Source: Theodoxus fluviatilis
Lineage: Eukaryota > Mollusca > Gastropoda > Cycloneritida > Neritidae
Reading direction: 5' to 3'
Assembly: GCA_034096865.1 (NCBI GenBank)
Contig: JAWQFJ010028442.1
Location: 1 to 25,000, forward strand
Length of the DNA: 25,000 nucleotides
Of this stretch, positions 1 through 10,764 are shown in pieces (positions within the stretch are counted from its first letter, which is position 1; every line of letters starts with the position of its first letter). Below the pieces are notes generated by a model. That model worked only from the letters and a program-made list of their open reading frames with translations, ran no database searches and was not told where the DNA came from. Made by a program: the position numbers and the translations under genes.

Positions 1-131
1 GGGGTGAGCTGGCAGCCCCAACTCTATAACTACTAATGTGTTATCACCTTGACCGCACCTTGTGAATTGTTCTGCAAGGAGGAAGTAGAATTTTTCTCTC
101 TCTCTCCCTCCCTCCTTTTCTCACATTCTCC

Positions 132-134
<3 letters not shown>
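1..134. other. Left-edge unique sequence
   Basis: No gene, RNA or repeat is recognised up to the start of the CT-rich tract. The stretch becomes increasingly pyrimidine-rich from about position 95. The open frame that begins at 49 merely runs into the microsatellite and gives a Ser/Leu-repeat peptide, so it is not taken as coding. Confidence 0.5.
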
Positions 135-214
<80 letters not shown>

Positions 215-269
215 CTCTATCTCTCTCTCTCTGTCTGGCGGTCTGTGTGAGTCTCTCTGTCTCTGTCTC

Positions 270-338
<69 letters not shown>

Positions 339-509
339 CTGTCTTTCTGTGTCTATATCTCTGTCTGTTTGTCTGTCTGTCTGTCTTTCTGTGTATGTCT
401 CTCTGTATGTCTGTCTGTCTCTCTGTGTATGTCTGTCTGTGTGTCAGTCTGCCTCTCTGTGTACGTCTCTCTGTGTGTGCGTCTCTCTCTCTCTATTTCT
501 CTCTCTCTC

Positions 510-552
<43 letters not shown>
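135..552. repeat. Compound (CT)n / (CTGT)n / (TA)n microsatellite
   Basis: Two long (CT)n runs (about 135-210 and 278-335) are separated by CTGT-type interruptions. They are followed by a CTGT/CTGTGTGT-rich zone (336-500), more CT, and a (TA)n run at about 513-551. The interruptions look like an older, mutated repeat between two younger pure runs. All reading frames here encode only Ser/Leu/Cys/Val low-complexity peptide. Confidence 0.97.
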
Positions 553-553
<1 letters not shown>

Positions 554-770
554 TTATAGCTCTATTTCGCGTGCGTACCTGCACAAATCCAAGTCGTCGT
601 TGTTCTACCCATTATCGGCAGCTGTCCCTTTTTGTCCCTGGTCCCTAGGGATCAGTGAGCGTGTCCCCTTTTCTCCCATTGCGGTAGGCCAAATCTGACC
701 CCCAACCCACGGCGGGGATTCCAGAGGAGGGTTTGCAGAAGCAATCCTAACACACCATAGGCTGCAGAGA
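553..770. other. Unique spacer, no gene seen
   Basis: Mixed-composition DNA between the TA microsatellite and the 44-bp minisatellite. No conserved reading frame or RNA fold is recognised. Confidence 0.4.
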
Positions 771-1293
771 GTCAATGTGGGACGTGTGGAATCGCATCGT
801 GTAATACGGAGAGCGTCAGTGTGGAACGTGTGGAATCGCCTCGTGTAATACGGAGAGCGTCATTGTGGAATGTGTGGAATCGCCTCGTGTAATGCGGAGA
901 CAGTCAGTGTGGAACGTGTGGAATCGCCTGGAGTAATGCGGAGAGCGTCAGTGTGGAACGTGTGTAATCGCCTGGAGTAATGCGGAGAGCGTCAGTGTGG
1001 AACGTGTGGAATCGCCTCGCGTAATACGGAGAGCGTCAGTGTGGAACGCGTGGAATCGCCTGGAGTAATGCGGAGAGCGTCAGTGTGGAACGTGTGGAAT
1101 CGCCTCGTGTAATGCGGAGAGCGTCAGTGTGGAACGTGTGGAATCGCCTGGAGTAATGCGGAGAGCGTCAGTGTGGAACGTGTGGAATCGCCTGGAGTAA
1201 TGCGGAGAGCGTCAGTGTGGAATGTGTGGAATCGCCTCGTGTAATACGGAGAGCGTCAGTGTGGAACGTGTGGAATCGCCTGGAGTAATGCGG
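771..1293. repeat. 44-bp minisatellite, ~11.9 copies
   Basis: Units begin GTCAGTGTGGAACGTGTGGA and recur exactly every 44 bp (771, 815, 859 ... 1255); the last copy stops at about 1293. Two unit classes are interleaved and differ in the second half: CCTCGTGTAATAC versus CCTGGAGTAATGC. The order from left to right is roughly A A A B B A B A B B A B. The leftmost copies carry the most private mutations. There are no spacers between units, so this is a tandem array and not a CRISPR. Confidence 0.97.
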
Positions 1294-1573
1294 CCTTTGG
1301 TGAGTACAAATGACAATGACGGCAGCACGTTCTTGGTGGTCTCGATGGCATTTCTGTTGCCAGTGAGTGGCATAACTTTAAAAAAAATCGTTTTATGTCT
1401 ACTGAAGTATACATTTGGAAAACATAATGGCACAGGCACACAAATCAATGTTCAAATCATGCAGCAGAGTCAATCTGCAAATACCCTATTTTGAATCCCA
1501 CTCGGATTTCTGCGCTGCATCTCAAACTCAATGAAAAATATTGCGCAACTATTTTCGTTGTGTCGGACAGCAG
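1294..1573. other. Unique spacer, no gene seen
   Basis: No gene is supported. A good 5' splice-site-like string (TTTGGTGAGT, about 1296-1305) lies just after the array, but no coherent exon precedes it because the upstream sequence is the minisatellite. Confidence 0.4.
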
Positions 1574-1738
1574 TGCGTTGCATAGACGCGAGGAGCGCGA
1601 GGATCTTGCGAGGGATAGGCTGATGTCAACACGTGGCAACACCTCATAGCCAAATGCAAGGGCTATCGAATGTCGACACATGTTGACACCGGCCTTTTCC
1701 TCGCGATATCCTTGTTATTCTCGCATCTATGCATTACA
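1574..1738. mobile_element. Near-palindromic fold-back / MITE-like element, copy 1
   Basis: Positions 1598-1635 pair with the reverse complement of 1677-1714 at 30 of 38 positions by eye. The similarity continues outward (GCGTTGCATAGACGCGAG on the left against the complement of CTCGCATCTATGCATTAC on the right), giving arms of about 60 bp. The 41-nt loop contains a further perfect 6-bp hairpin, ATAGCC/GGCTAT. A 24-bp string at 1681-1704 is identical to 24490-24513, so this is a dispersed element. Neither target-site duplications nor a coding sequence are evident; family unknown. Confidence 0.6.
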
Positions 1739-2421
1739 GATCTGGCCTTTCGGGTAGCATGTTTGGTGTGTGCGGCGGTCTTCCTCTCTGGCTCTGCTGT
1801 TCGATATCCACGCACGAAACCAGAGAACCAGAATAGACTTTCTGCATTGGAATCATTCAGGAAGATATCAACAACTCTCTGAAGAGTTTTTTAAGGTTTG
1901 CAAATATTTGCTTTCCATCACAGCGCTCTCCAGTGAATGACTGCTTTTGAAAAGCGGAGGTCTGCGCTGCAGACAAAATGGCGGCCCTATTTCCGCAGCT
2001 GCAATGAGGACTTGACATCCAATATCACCGAGGGTTTTGTGACGTGGTCTTAGAACAGCAACCTGGGAATGGCCGCGAAGTTGATCTGCAAAACAACAAT
2101 TATGTGCCGTGGTGTAGTGTAATCGTGTGCGTGCGTGAATGAGTATGAATGTGCATTCCTGAGATGAACGTCGATGGTGCACCTTTCTTTCTGTGTGACT
2201 GTGTGAGCTTTGGTTCATAGACTTTGACCTGGCAAAGCAACAAAATCGTCCTAATGGGATCTTCCATCGAAACGTCCATCATGTTTACCATCACGACTGT
2301 CATTCAGTTCTTCCACGGCAGGTGGCTTGCGTCCATTGCGGATGGCGGCTTCTGATGAGACATAAGGATTAGGGACAGTCCAATGTGGATAGAAAAGATC
2401 CGCTTTGACGAGTTCAGGGAG

Positions 2422-2424
<3 letters not shown>
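1739..2424. other. Unique sequence, no gene supported
   Basis: No convincing exon is seen. AAAATGGCGGCC near 1977 resembles a YY1 site or a 5'-UTR/ATG context, but the frame it opens stops after eight codons. Open frames on the minus strand (1868-2303) have no recognisable domain. Confidence 0.4.
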
Positions 2425-4135
<1,711 letters not shown>

Positions 4136-4703
4136 CGTGGCTGTCTTTCCCACACCGCTCTCCTCGGACAAGTCCACTAGTGTGGCTCTTTCCCACACCC
4201 CTCTCCTCGGACAAGTCCACTAGTGTGGCTCTTTCCCACACCCCTCTCCTCGGACAAGTCCACTAGTGTGGCTCTTTCCCACACCCCTCTCCTCGGACAA
4301 GTCCACTAGTGTGGCTGTCTTTCCCACACCCCTCTCCTCGGACAAGTCCACTAGTGTGGCTCTTTCCCACACCCCTCTCCTCGGACAAGTCCACTAGTGT
4401 GGCTGTCTTTCCCACACCCCTCTCCTCGGACAAGTCCACTAGTGTGGCTCTTTCCCACACCCCTCTCCTCGGACAAGTCCACTAGTGTGGCTCTTTCCCA
4501 CACCCCTCTCCTCGGACAAGTCCACTAGTGTGGCTCTTTCCCACACCCCTCTCCTCGGACAAGTCCACTAGTGTGGCTCTTTCCCACACCCCTCTCCTCG
4601 GACAATTCCACTAGTGTGGCTCTTTCCCACACCCCTCTCCTCGGACAAGTCCACTAGTGTGGCTCTTTCCCACACCCCTCTCCTCGGACAAGTCCACTTG
4701 TGT
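4136..4703. repeat. 43/45-bp minisatellite, 13 copies
   Basis: The CGGACAA landmark recurs at 4165, 4208, 4251, 4294, 4339, 4382, 4427, 4470, 4513, 4556, 4599, 4642 and 4685: ten intervals of 43 bp and two of 45 bp. The 45-bp units carry GGCTGTCTTTCCC instead of GGCTCTTTCCC. Each unit contains GTGTGG...CCACAC, able to form a small hairpin, and SpeI-like ACTAGT. The unit length shifts frame each copy, which argues against coding function. Confidence 0.97.
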
Positions 4704-4933
4704 GGCCCGTTTGTGGAAGCTTGTCCGAATGACCTCTCATTCCGCATTCTTTGCGTCCTGGGTTCAGTACATCAATACTTACTTTATTTGAAGAGGATGC
4801 ACTTCAGATTTTTGTCCATTCTCCAGTGGTCCTCTGTTGTAAATGTATGTCTCTATGTGTGTGTATCTGTGTAACTGTCTGTGTCTCTGTCTGGCTGTGT
4901 ATCTGTCTGTCTGTCTGTACGTTCGCCCGACCG
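4704..4933. other. Spacer with CTGT-rich end
   Basis: Unique sequence that turns into a TGTCTGT-rich stretch (about 4843-4920) leading into the C/CT tract. No gene seen. Confidence 0.4.
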
Positions 4934-5067
<134 letters not shown>

Positions 5068-5297
5068 TCTCTCTCTCCCTGTAATTCTTTACACATAAAT
5101 GGAACGATATGATCCCATGAGATGATGTGTAACATTGCCTTTAAACTTTTTAACAGAGTCATCATATTGATACTGCTAGTGGCGAGGAATTCCATATCAT
5201 GGCAACTTTGTAGGAAATGTATCTTCTGTAGAGTTCTCTACAGACACGCGGAAGATGAAGGCTGCATCGAGCATTTGTTCCGGATCTGCTTTACCTC
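5068..5297. other. Unique spacer, no gene seen
   Basis: Mixed-composition DNA up to the 34-bp array. The frame at 5122-5415 simply reads into the repeat and has no recognisable domain. Confidence 0.4.
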
Positions 5298-5966
5298 AGT
5301 ACAAAGTGGCTCAGCTGTGGTGGAGCAGCTCAGTACACAGTGGCTCAGCTGTGGTGGAGCAGCTCAGTGCAGAGTGGCTAAGCTGTGGTGGAACAGCTCA
5401 GTGCAGAGTGGCTGAGCTGTGGTGGAGCAGCTCAGTACAAAATGGCTCAGCTGTGGTGGTGCAGCTCAGTGCAAAGTGGCTCAGCTGTGGTGGAGCAGCT
5501 CAGTGCAAAGTGGCTTAGCTGTGGTGGAACAGCTCAGTACACAGTGGCTCAGCTGTGGTGGAGCAGCTCAGTGCAGAGTGGCTCAGCTGTGGTGGAGCAG
5601 CTCAGTGCAGAGTGGCTCAGCTGTGGTGGGGCAGCTCAGTGCAGAGTGGCTCAGCTGTGGTGGAGCAGCTCAGTGCAGAGTGGCTCAGCTGTGGTGGAGC
5701 AGCTCAGTGCAGAGTGGCTCAGCTGTGGTGGAGCAGCTCAGTGCAGAGTGGCTCAGCTGTGGTGGGGCAGCTCAGTGCAGAGTGGCTCAGCTGTGGTGGG
5801 GCAGCTCAGTGCAGAGTGGCTCAGCTGTGGTGGAGCAGCTCAGTGCAGAGTGGCTCAGCTGTGGTGGAGCAGCTCAGTGCAGAGTGGCTCAGCTGTGGTG
5901 GAGCAGCTCAGTGCAGAGTGGCTCAGCTGTGGTGGAGCAGCTCAGCTGTGGTGGAGCAGCTCAGTG
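5298..5966. repeat. 34-bp minisatellite, ~20 copies
   Basis: Unit begins GTGGCTCAGCTGTGGTGGAG followed by CAGCTCAGTGCAGA. Units are diverse at the left edge (TACACAG, TACAAAAT, TGCAAAG, TGCAGAG variants up to about 5545), nearly identical in the centre, and truncated at the right end (around 5938-5958). The + strand unit has no stop in any frame and 34 is not a multiple of 3, so all three + frames stay open and cycle through the same 34-residue Cys/Trp/Ser-rich peptide. This is not evidence of a gene. Each unit has a CAGCTG E-box-like core. Confidence 0.97.
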
Positions 5967-6150
5967 CAAAGCTACGCACTCACTTCCAGGGCGAGATCAT
6001 GTCCATCCACCCACAGAAATCCTCGCCATAGCAAACAAGACAATACCCAGCAGGCATTGCGATGACTGACTCGACAAAAAGCTAAACTGAGGATGAGCTA
6101 AACAGCCTTAGTTTGAATCATCGATAGCTAGCTAGACTTCAAAGCGAGAG
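5967..6150. other. Unique spacer, no gene seen
   Basis: No gene or structural RNA recognised. Confidence 0.4.
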
Positions 6151-6353
6151 TGGTGTAAATTGCACGTTGCAAAACACAAAAAGCATGAAAACTGCACGTC
6201 GCAGAACACAAAAATAGTGCAAACTGCACCGGACAGAACACAAAAATTGTGCTAGATGCACCTGGCAGGAAACACGTCATTCAAAATGCACGTGGAAGAG
6301 CACAACAATTATGCAATCTGCACTCGACAGAACACAAACGTCTCGCTAACTGC
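6151..6353. repeat. Degenerate ~32-bp tandem repeat, ~6 copies
   Basis: The theme GTGCAAACTGCAC...GACAGAACACAAAAA recurs near 6151, 6186, 6218, 6250, 6281 and 6311, with a remnant near 6342. Copies are well diverged, so this array is older than the neighbouring 34-bp array. Most units have a TGCA-centred near-palindrome. Confidence 0.75.
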
Positions 6354-6709
6354 TTTTGGACATTTTCTTCACCTGTTTCCTCCTGTGAGTTGGGGGTAGG
6401 CATAGACTCACCGCGTCTCCCTAATCGATTTGTAAAATGCGAATATTTGGGGAAATGTTGACTTGACTTGCCTCTAACTCGTTTCAGTGATTTCGTGATT
6501 AATGGCCTACAAAGGCTGATAGGTCGTAAAGCTCCATTCATTCGTCCGTTCATTTGTAGTCACATTGTGTTTGATCTCTCGATTATAAAAAAACTTGTTC
6601 TCATTGCTTCCTCTGTAGATTTTGTATCTGTCCTTAAATCGTTATTCTAGATACTCCTAATAGTGTGCTTGTTGAAAATCCTGCTTCTGAATTTTGTTCT
6701 CCCCTTCCT
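6354..6709. other. Unique sequence, no gene seen
   Basis: No exon, RNA gene or repeat recognised. Opposite-strand open frames at 6249-6650 overlap and lack domains. Confidence 0.4.
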
Positions 6710-7083
6710 CTCTCTCCTGCTCCTCCTGCTTTTACTGCTCTTTCTTCTCTTCCTGCTCTTTTTGCTGCTCCTGCTTGTGCTCTTCCTGCTCTTCCTGCTA
6801 CTCCTCCTCCTGCTCCTCTTCTTCCTCGTACTCTTCCTGCTCCTCCTCTTCCTGCTCCTCCTCCTCTTGCTCTTCCAGCTCTTCCTGCGCCTCCTGCTCC
6901 TTGTCCTCCTCCTGCTCCTGCTCCTGCTCCTGCTCCTCCTCCTCTTCCTCCTCCTCCTCCTCCTCCTCCTCCTCCTCCTCCTTCCTTTCTCCTTCCGCCT
7001 TCCTCCTTCCTCCTCCTCCTCCTCCTCCTCCTCCTCCTCCTCCTCCTCCTCCTCCTCCTCCTCCTCCTCCTCCTCCTCCTCTT
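6710..7083. repeat. (CTC)n / (CTG)(CTT) trinucleotide tract
   Basis: A pyrimidine-rich tract that grades from mixed CTG/CTT/CTC triplets at the left to pure (CTC)n at about 7009-7081. All three + frames stay open and give poly-Leu, poly-Ser or poly-Pro peptides, typical of triplet repeats rather than proteins. Confidence 0.96.
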
Positions 7084-7269
7084 TTTCTTATTTTCCCCGT
7101 TTCCTTACTTATTGACTTATTTGTTATCTTTTTTTTCTAGGCCACTGCCACCCATTTGCTTTCACCTCTGACTTATCCATTTTCTCATCTCTTAGCTTCT
7201 TTTTTCCACACTCTCTGGGTGTACACGCAAGGAAAATTGAGTTTAACAAGATTACTTCTCGTCATCGGG
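7084..7269. other. Pyrimidine-rich spacer with a splice-acceptor-like site
   Basis: TATC-T8-CTAG ends at 7140 and is a textbook-quality 3' splice-site string (long T-tract then CTAG). No exon downstream can be supported: the following sequence has no recognisable domain before the SINE. Confidence 0.3.
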
Positions 7270-7636
7270 AATCTAGGCCAGAGGCTAGAGCACTCATCCT
7301 TAATCCCTTGCGTCATTTCGATGTTTGGAGCTTCCAGGATCTGCAGTTGCATCCCTTGGCAAGGCTCTTGTCTCGCAGTACTCCTCAATCTTCCAGGAGT
7401 AAAACATTTACCTGTGAGGGCTACGATGGCACACTACAGTGCGACTCACTTTTGTTTGCGACCGTGAGCCGGCATTGGGTTGGAATCCTTCCCAGGGAGT
7501 GCAGTTGGTGCTGGTTCCTGACAGTGAGTGTCTTATCTGTGTGACGCTGTGTGTCTGGTCAAGTGCCGGTAAAAGATTGATTGAGCGGCCCAGGAATCAG
7601 GGGGGAAAAGTGTAAAGCGGTTTGAGAAAGGGTAAG
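7270..7636 (+). mobile_element. tRNA-headed SINE, copy A (old, near full length)
   Basis: A degraded RNA polymerase III A-box-like head (TAGGCCAGAGGCTAGAGCAC, near 7275-7294) is followed by a body with CTTGGCAAGG (around 7357), CCAGGAGTAAAAC (near 7394) and ACCTGTGAGGGCTACGATGG (about 7411-7430). Later come CTTCCCAGGGAGTGCAGTTG, CCTGACAGTGAGTGTCTTAT and the tail AAAGCGGTTTGA (7614-7625). These blocks occur in the same order in copy C (19120-19427, minus) and in the split copy around the 44-bp array. The family cannot be named without a search; a mollusc tRNA-SINE is likely. Confidence 0.65.
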
Positions 7637-7639
7637 GTT

Positions 7640-7975
7640 CCTCGACAACAAAAAGTCGGCAATTCAAAGTGGATTACTGAAAGTCGGAATAAAATCAAAA
7701 CAGCTACAATTTGACATCGGCACGTTTAAGTCTACAGTTCAAAGTCAACATTTCTGTCGAGAATAGTGCGAGTTTTGAGTAACGGTCAGCAGAACCTCAC
7801 ATTTTTATTGATTCTCATAGTCGCCAACTTTGAAGTGCCGGCTTTTATTAATTGTCGACTTCACATTGTGCTTCTTTTGAATTGTTTTGTTTTTGAGTTG
7901 CCTATTTTGAACTGTCGACGTCGAATTGTCTAACTTGAATTGCGGACCTTGCATTGTCGTGACGCCCATGGGTGA
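7640..7975. repeat. Degenerate AATTCAA / TTGAATT fold-back region
   Basis: The left part carries GGCAATTCAAAGT and CAGTTCAAAGTC motifs. The right part carries their complements many times (GAATTGTTTTG, TTGAACTGTCGACG, CTTGAATTGCGG), often next to GTCGAC. The spacing in the right half is about 15-19 bp. The result is a loose inverted repeat or degenerate short tandem repeat ending about 40 bp before the spliced exon at 8018. Mobile-element origin is possible but no termini are seen. Confidence 0.45.
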
Positions 7976-8017
7976 AACTTTGCTCTGAAAAACCACAACT
8001 GTACTTTTTTATTTCAG

Positions 8018-8104
8018 ACTCATCGACTAAGGGAAGCGTGGTGATCAAAATGGCGGACACATTGGACTCCTTCCCAGTGGGAAACAACACTTCCAATGAA
8101 ACAA
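8018..8104 (+). other. Candidate exon with 5'UTR and start codon of the receptor
   Basis: A strong 3' splice site (T6ATTTCAG, AG at 8016-8017) opens this exon and a good donor (ACAA|GTAAGG, GT at 8105-8106) closes it. An acceptor in front implies at least one upstream, probably non-coding exon that I cannot place. The 5'UTR part is 8018-8049. It contains no in-frame stop before the ATG, so a longer N-terminus from an upstream exon is formally possible. Confidence 0.5.
8050..8104 (+). CDS. Receptor exon 1: N-terminal extracellular tail of a class A GPCR
   Basis: The ATG at 8050 sits in a strong start context (A at -3, G at +4). It encodes 18 residues, MADTLDSFPVGNNTSNET, plus one base (phase 1). 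N12, N13 and N16 are all N-glycosylation sequons (NNT, NTS, NET); short sequon-rich N-tails without a signal peptide are typical of rhodopsin-family receptors. The next recognised exon at 17678 begins with the two bases that complete the codon: A+TG makes Met19. Both exons then read in one frame into the first membrane helix. The CDS is partial; intron 1 would be 9573 bp. That this ATG belongs to the receptor is inference from phase, order and composition. An intervening exon, or a first exon of another gene, cannot be excluded. Confidence 0.5.
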
Positions 8105-9165
8105 GTAAGGCGGTTTTGTCATGAACGTTCCATGTGGGTCCTTTAACAGACAAGCAGACACAACCTTTATTCATGAAATAGCAATAATATAATTCTTTTT
8201 TGTGTACAATTTCACCGCGAAACATAGATTTCTTTGCAAACACACTGATGGGGGGGGGGGGGGGGAGGGGATATTTGCGACACAAACTTAATAACAATAG
8301 TGATATTCACAAAGGAGAGAATGATAAGGTAATGGACAGAGTTGCTATTGCAAAGGTCAGAAAGAAACCAACAAACTTCGAGTATCAGCAGAAACACACC
8401 GCAACTCTTTAGAAATCCTTTGGTGAAACTGGCAATGATCTCATCTGCCTAAATATGTGTTTTATAATCGGGTAGATAATGACACAAAAATAGTTACTGA
8501 ATATGTTAGTATTAAATAATAGTGACCGGCATTTCGAGTCAGACTATAATGGGTGATAAAACTGAAAAAGAGAATGAGTCTAAAATTCTCTCGACTTCAT
8601 TTTCTATTGCAAAGCTATGCAACTCGTTTGCTAATGGTAGAATCGTGTCCGTAATCTTTATAGCAGCCGTCATAATAATGGAAAGACCTGAAAGATCTGG
8701 AAAGGCATGCTGAGTCTGTCGCATTCACTCCAACTTCACGCAACACCGATTAAGTAAAGTCGTCATTACGCGATGGTAAACACTTTTTTTAATGTCTACT
8801 ATTTCTGACTCCTCTTCTAACCTTTCCCCTCGTCTGAAGACCATGAATTTCATGCTTCATCTCCAAAAAGAGTTGCCTTCATAGGCATCATTCTTCTTAG
8901 AAAAGCTATTATCCCAAAATCGAACCATCCAAACACCAAGAATTAAAGATGATGTAGTCACCATGGGCAGATTCTAACCATGGCATCCTGTCACCTCACA
9001 CTATTGATGCCACGTCTTATATCTGATATCGTTCACAAGAAAAACATCAACACCTTCTTTAGTGTTGTAGCGCACTTGCATGCCTTTTTCAATATCGATA
9101 TACTGGGGTGACAGTACGTGTAGTAAATTGAATAGTGGAAGATATGGATTTAAGTAAATAATTTA
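8105..9165. other. Putative intron 1, first part: unique sequence with poly-G
   Basis: Mostly unique AT-leaning DNA with no recognisable exon. Small open frames on both strands (8200-8724) overlap each other and lack domains. The main landmark is the poly-G run described separately. Confidence 0.45.
8250..8270. repeat. Poly-G tract (G16 A G4)
   Basis: Sixteen consecutive G residues (8250-8265), one A, and four more G. It is a homopolymer prone to slippage and G-quadruplex formation. It could be length-variable or misassembled. Confidence 0.95.
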
Positions 9166-9262
9166 GCAAATGACCCTGTAATAAGGGGGTAAAATGTAAA
9201 ACGATTTGAGACTTGCATATGGACGATACGTAGATATATAAACTGCAACCTTTACAGTTTAC
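9166..9262 (+). mobile_element. Solo SINE/LINE 3' tail fragment
   Basis: GGGGGTAAAATGTAAAACGATTTGAGAC followed by ACGATACG, ATATATAAACTG and CAACCTTTAC matches, block by block, the tail after the LINE fragment at 23811-23893 and the end of SINE copy A. No tRNA-like head is visible upstream, so this is a 5'-truncated copy or an independent tail. Confidence 0.5.
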
Positions 9263-9650
9263 CTTTTGCATTGAGTACAATCTGGCATACTTGCAGCAGA
9301 CTAAATATAAGGCAGACGTCTTAGTTTCAAACACAGATATTGACACAGCAGAGTGCTCTTTCTGGAATAAGTTTGTGACTTGATCATTGATGTTGACCAC
9401 ACCAAGACGATTTATTTTATCAATCAGTCACGATATTTCTGACAAAATGAGACATAATTCCTTGGTACTGCAAAGCTCTTGTGGATAAATTGTACAGAGC
9501 TCTGTCATTGTGTCAGTGTCCTCCGATACAATGCCAAGTAGACGTCGAACTACATGAAAACAAAAATATTTCTAAATCCAATAAAGCCTCAAGCAGGTTT
9601 CATAGGACTATGATATGATAGACAAGAAGAGCAAAGCCCATACGAATCAC
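9263..9650. other. Intronic unique sequence, no feature seen
   Basis: No exon, RNA gene or clear repeat recognised. Confidence 0.4.
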
Positions 9651-10745
9651 ATGCTTGACCTTGACCTTTACATGACTTTGACATTTATATGACCTTGAAA
9701 TTTACCTGGCATTGACCTTCAGTTGACCTTCAAGGTCAAGGTCAAACAGCTAAACCTAGTAATGACATCATACATTAGGACTGCTTTACACATTTTTCCT
9801 ACCGAAATATATGTGACCTTGACCCAAGGTCAAGGTCATCCAAGGTCATGCAACACAAAGCTGTTAATTGAAGACATAGGAAGCACAATGGTGCTTATTG
9901 GCACTTTCTACCATGAGATATGGTCACTTTTAGTGGTTCACTACCCCAATTTGGTTACATTTCATAAGGGTCAAAGTGACCTTTACCTTGATGATATGTG
10001 ACCAAATGTGTCTTATGATAAAAGTATAACATGTGCACTACAATGGTATGAAGTTTAGAAGAGTTATTTTCCATAGTTCAGGGTCAAGGTCACTTCAAAA
10101 TATGTATACAATCCAACTTTAAAGAGCTCCTGTGACCTTGACCTTGAAGCAAGGTCTAGTCATTATGTATTTTTGTGAGGCCTTGTCATCCTACACCATC
10201 ATGCGGAATTGGGTGTTGATAGACACAATAGTCTCCGAGAAAAATCCAACGTTTAAGTTTTTTAAGGATTACAGGACGCCCAAACGCCCTGACGCCCAGA
10301 CGCCCGGACGGACGCCCGGACGGACGACACGGGTGACCTAGTATAAAAGTATAACATGTGTACTACAATGTTATAAAGTTTAGAAGAGTAATCTTACATA
10401 GTTCAGGGTCAAGGTCACTTCAAAAATATGTATTTAATCAAACTTTAAAAAGCTCCTGTGACCTTGACCTTGAATCAAGGTCAATCAAACTGGTATCAAA
10501 CGATAGGAATTATTTTGCCCTATAAGCCATATATAAATCACATATCCAATCTTAAAAACTTGAGTAAAAAATAGGGAAAATGTGAAAAATGGCTGATTTT
10601 AGACGGTCCCTGCAACCTTGACCTTGAAGCAAGGTCAAGTCACTATGTATGTTTTTGTACGCCTTGTCATCATACACCATCATGTCAAATTGGATGTTGA
10701 TAGACTTAATAGTGTCTGAGAAAAATGTACGTTAAAAGTGTAACT
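9651..10745. mobile_element. AGGTCA/TGACCT-rich dispersed repeat (unclassified)
   Basis: A ~1.1-kb block is studded with AAGGTCAAGGTCA and its complement: near 9655-9740, 9814-9850, 10081, 10133-10156, 10406, 10459-10484 and 10612-10640. Three of these sites are perfect inverted repeats with loops of 1-3 nt. A GACGCC/CGGACG-rich stretch (10274-10328) interrupts it. A segment at 10016-10250 recurs at 10339-10740 with an insertion (shared blocks AAAGTATAACATGTG, GTTTAGAAGAGTA, CACCATCATG, TGTTGATAGAC). No ORF with a transposase or RT signature is visible, so it is probably a non-autonomous element. Confidence 0.55.
10274..10328. repeat. GACGCCC/CGGACG short GC-rich repeat
   Basis: ACGCCC, GACGCCC and CGGACGGACG motifs recur in about 55 bp inside the AGGTCA-rich element and separate its two similar halves. 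It may mark an element terminus. CpG density is far above that of the surroundings. Confidence 0.7.
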
Positions 10746-10764
10746 AAAGTTCCGTCGTAACGCA

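Noticed and set aside
49..698. Ser/Leu-repeat proteins over CT-rich tracts (also 2304-2812, 4751-5195, 6663-7171, 18515-18935)
   Set aside because: Dinucleotide or trinucleotide repeats open several frames at once; low-complexity artefacts.
771..1293. CRISPR-like array (also the 34-, 43- and 54-bp arrays)
   Set aside because: Units are directly adjacent with no unique spacers, the context is eukaryotic, and no cas genes are present.
1290..1310. A 5' splice donor (TTTGGTGAGT) marking an exon end
   Set aside because: The sequence before it is the 44-bp minisatellite, so no plausible exon body exists.
5255..6069. Cys/Trp-rich repeat protein in the 34-bp array
   Set aside because: Several + frames are simultaneously open with the same cyclic peptide. 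No splice sites, signal peptide or unique domain accompany it.
7121..7260. An exon after the strong acceptor-like CTAG at 7140
   Set aside because: Good pyrimidine tract, but the following sequence shows no domain or convincing donor and leads into a SINE.
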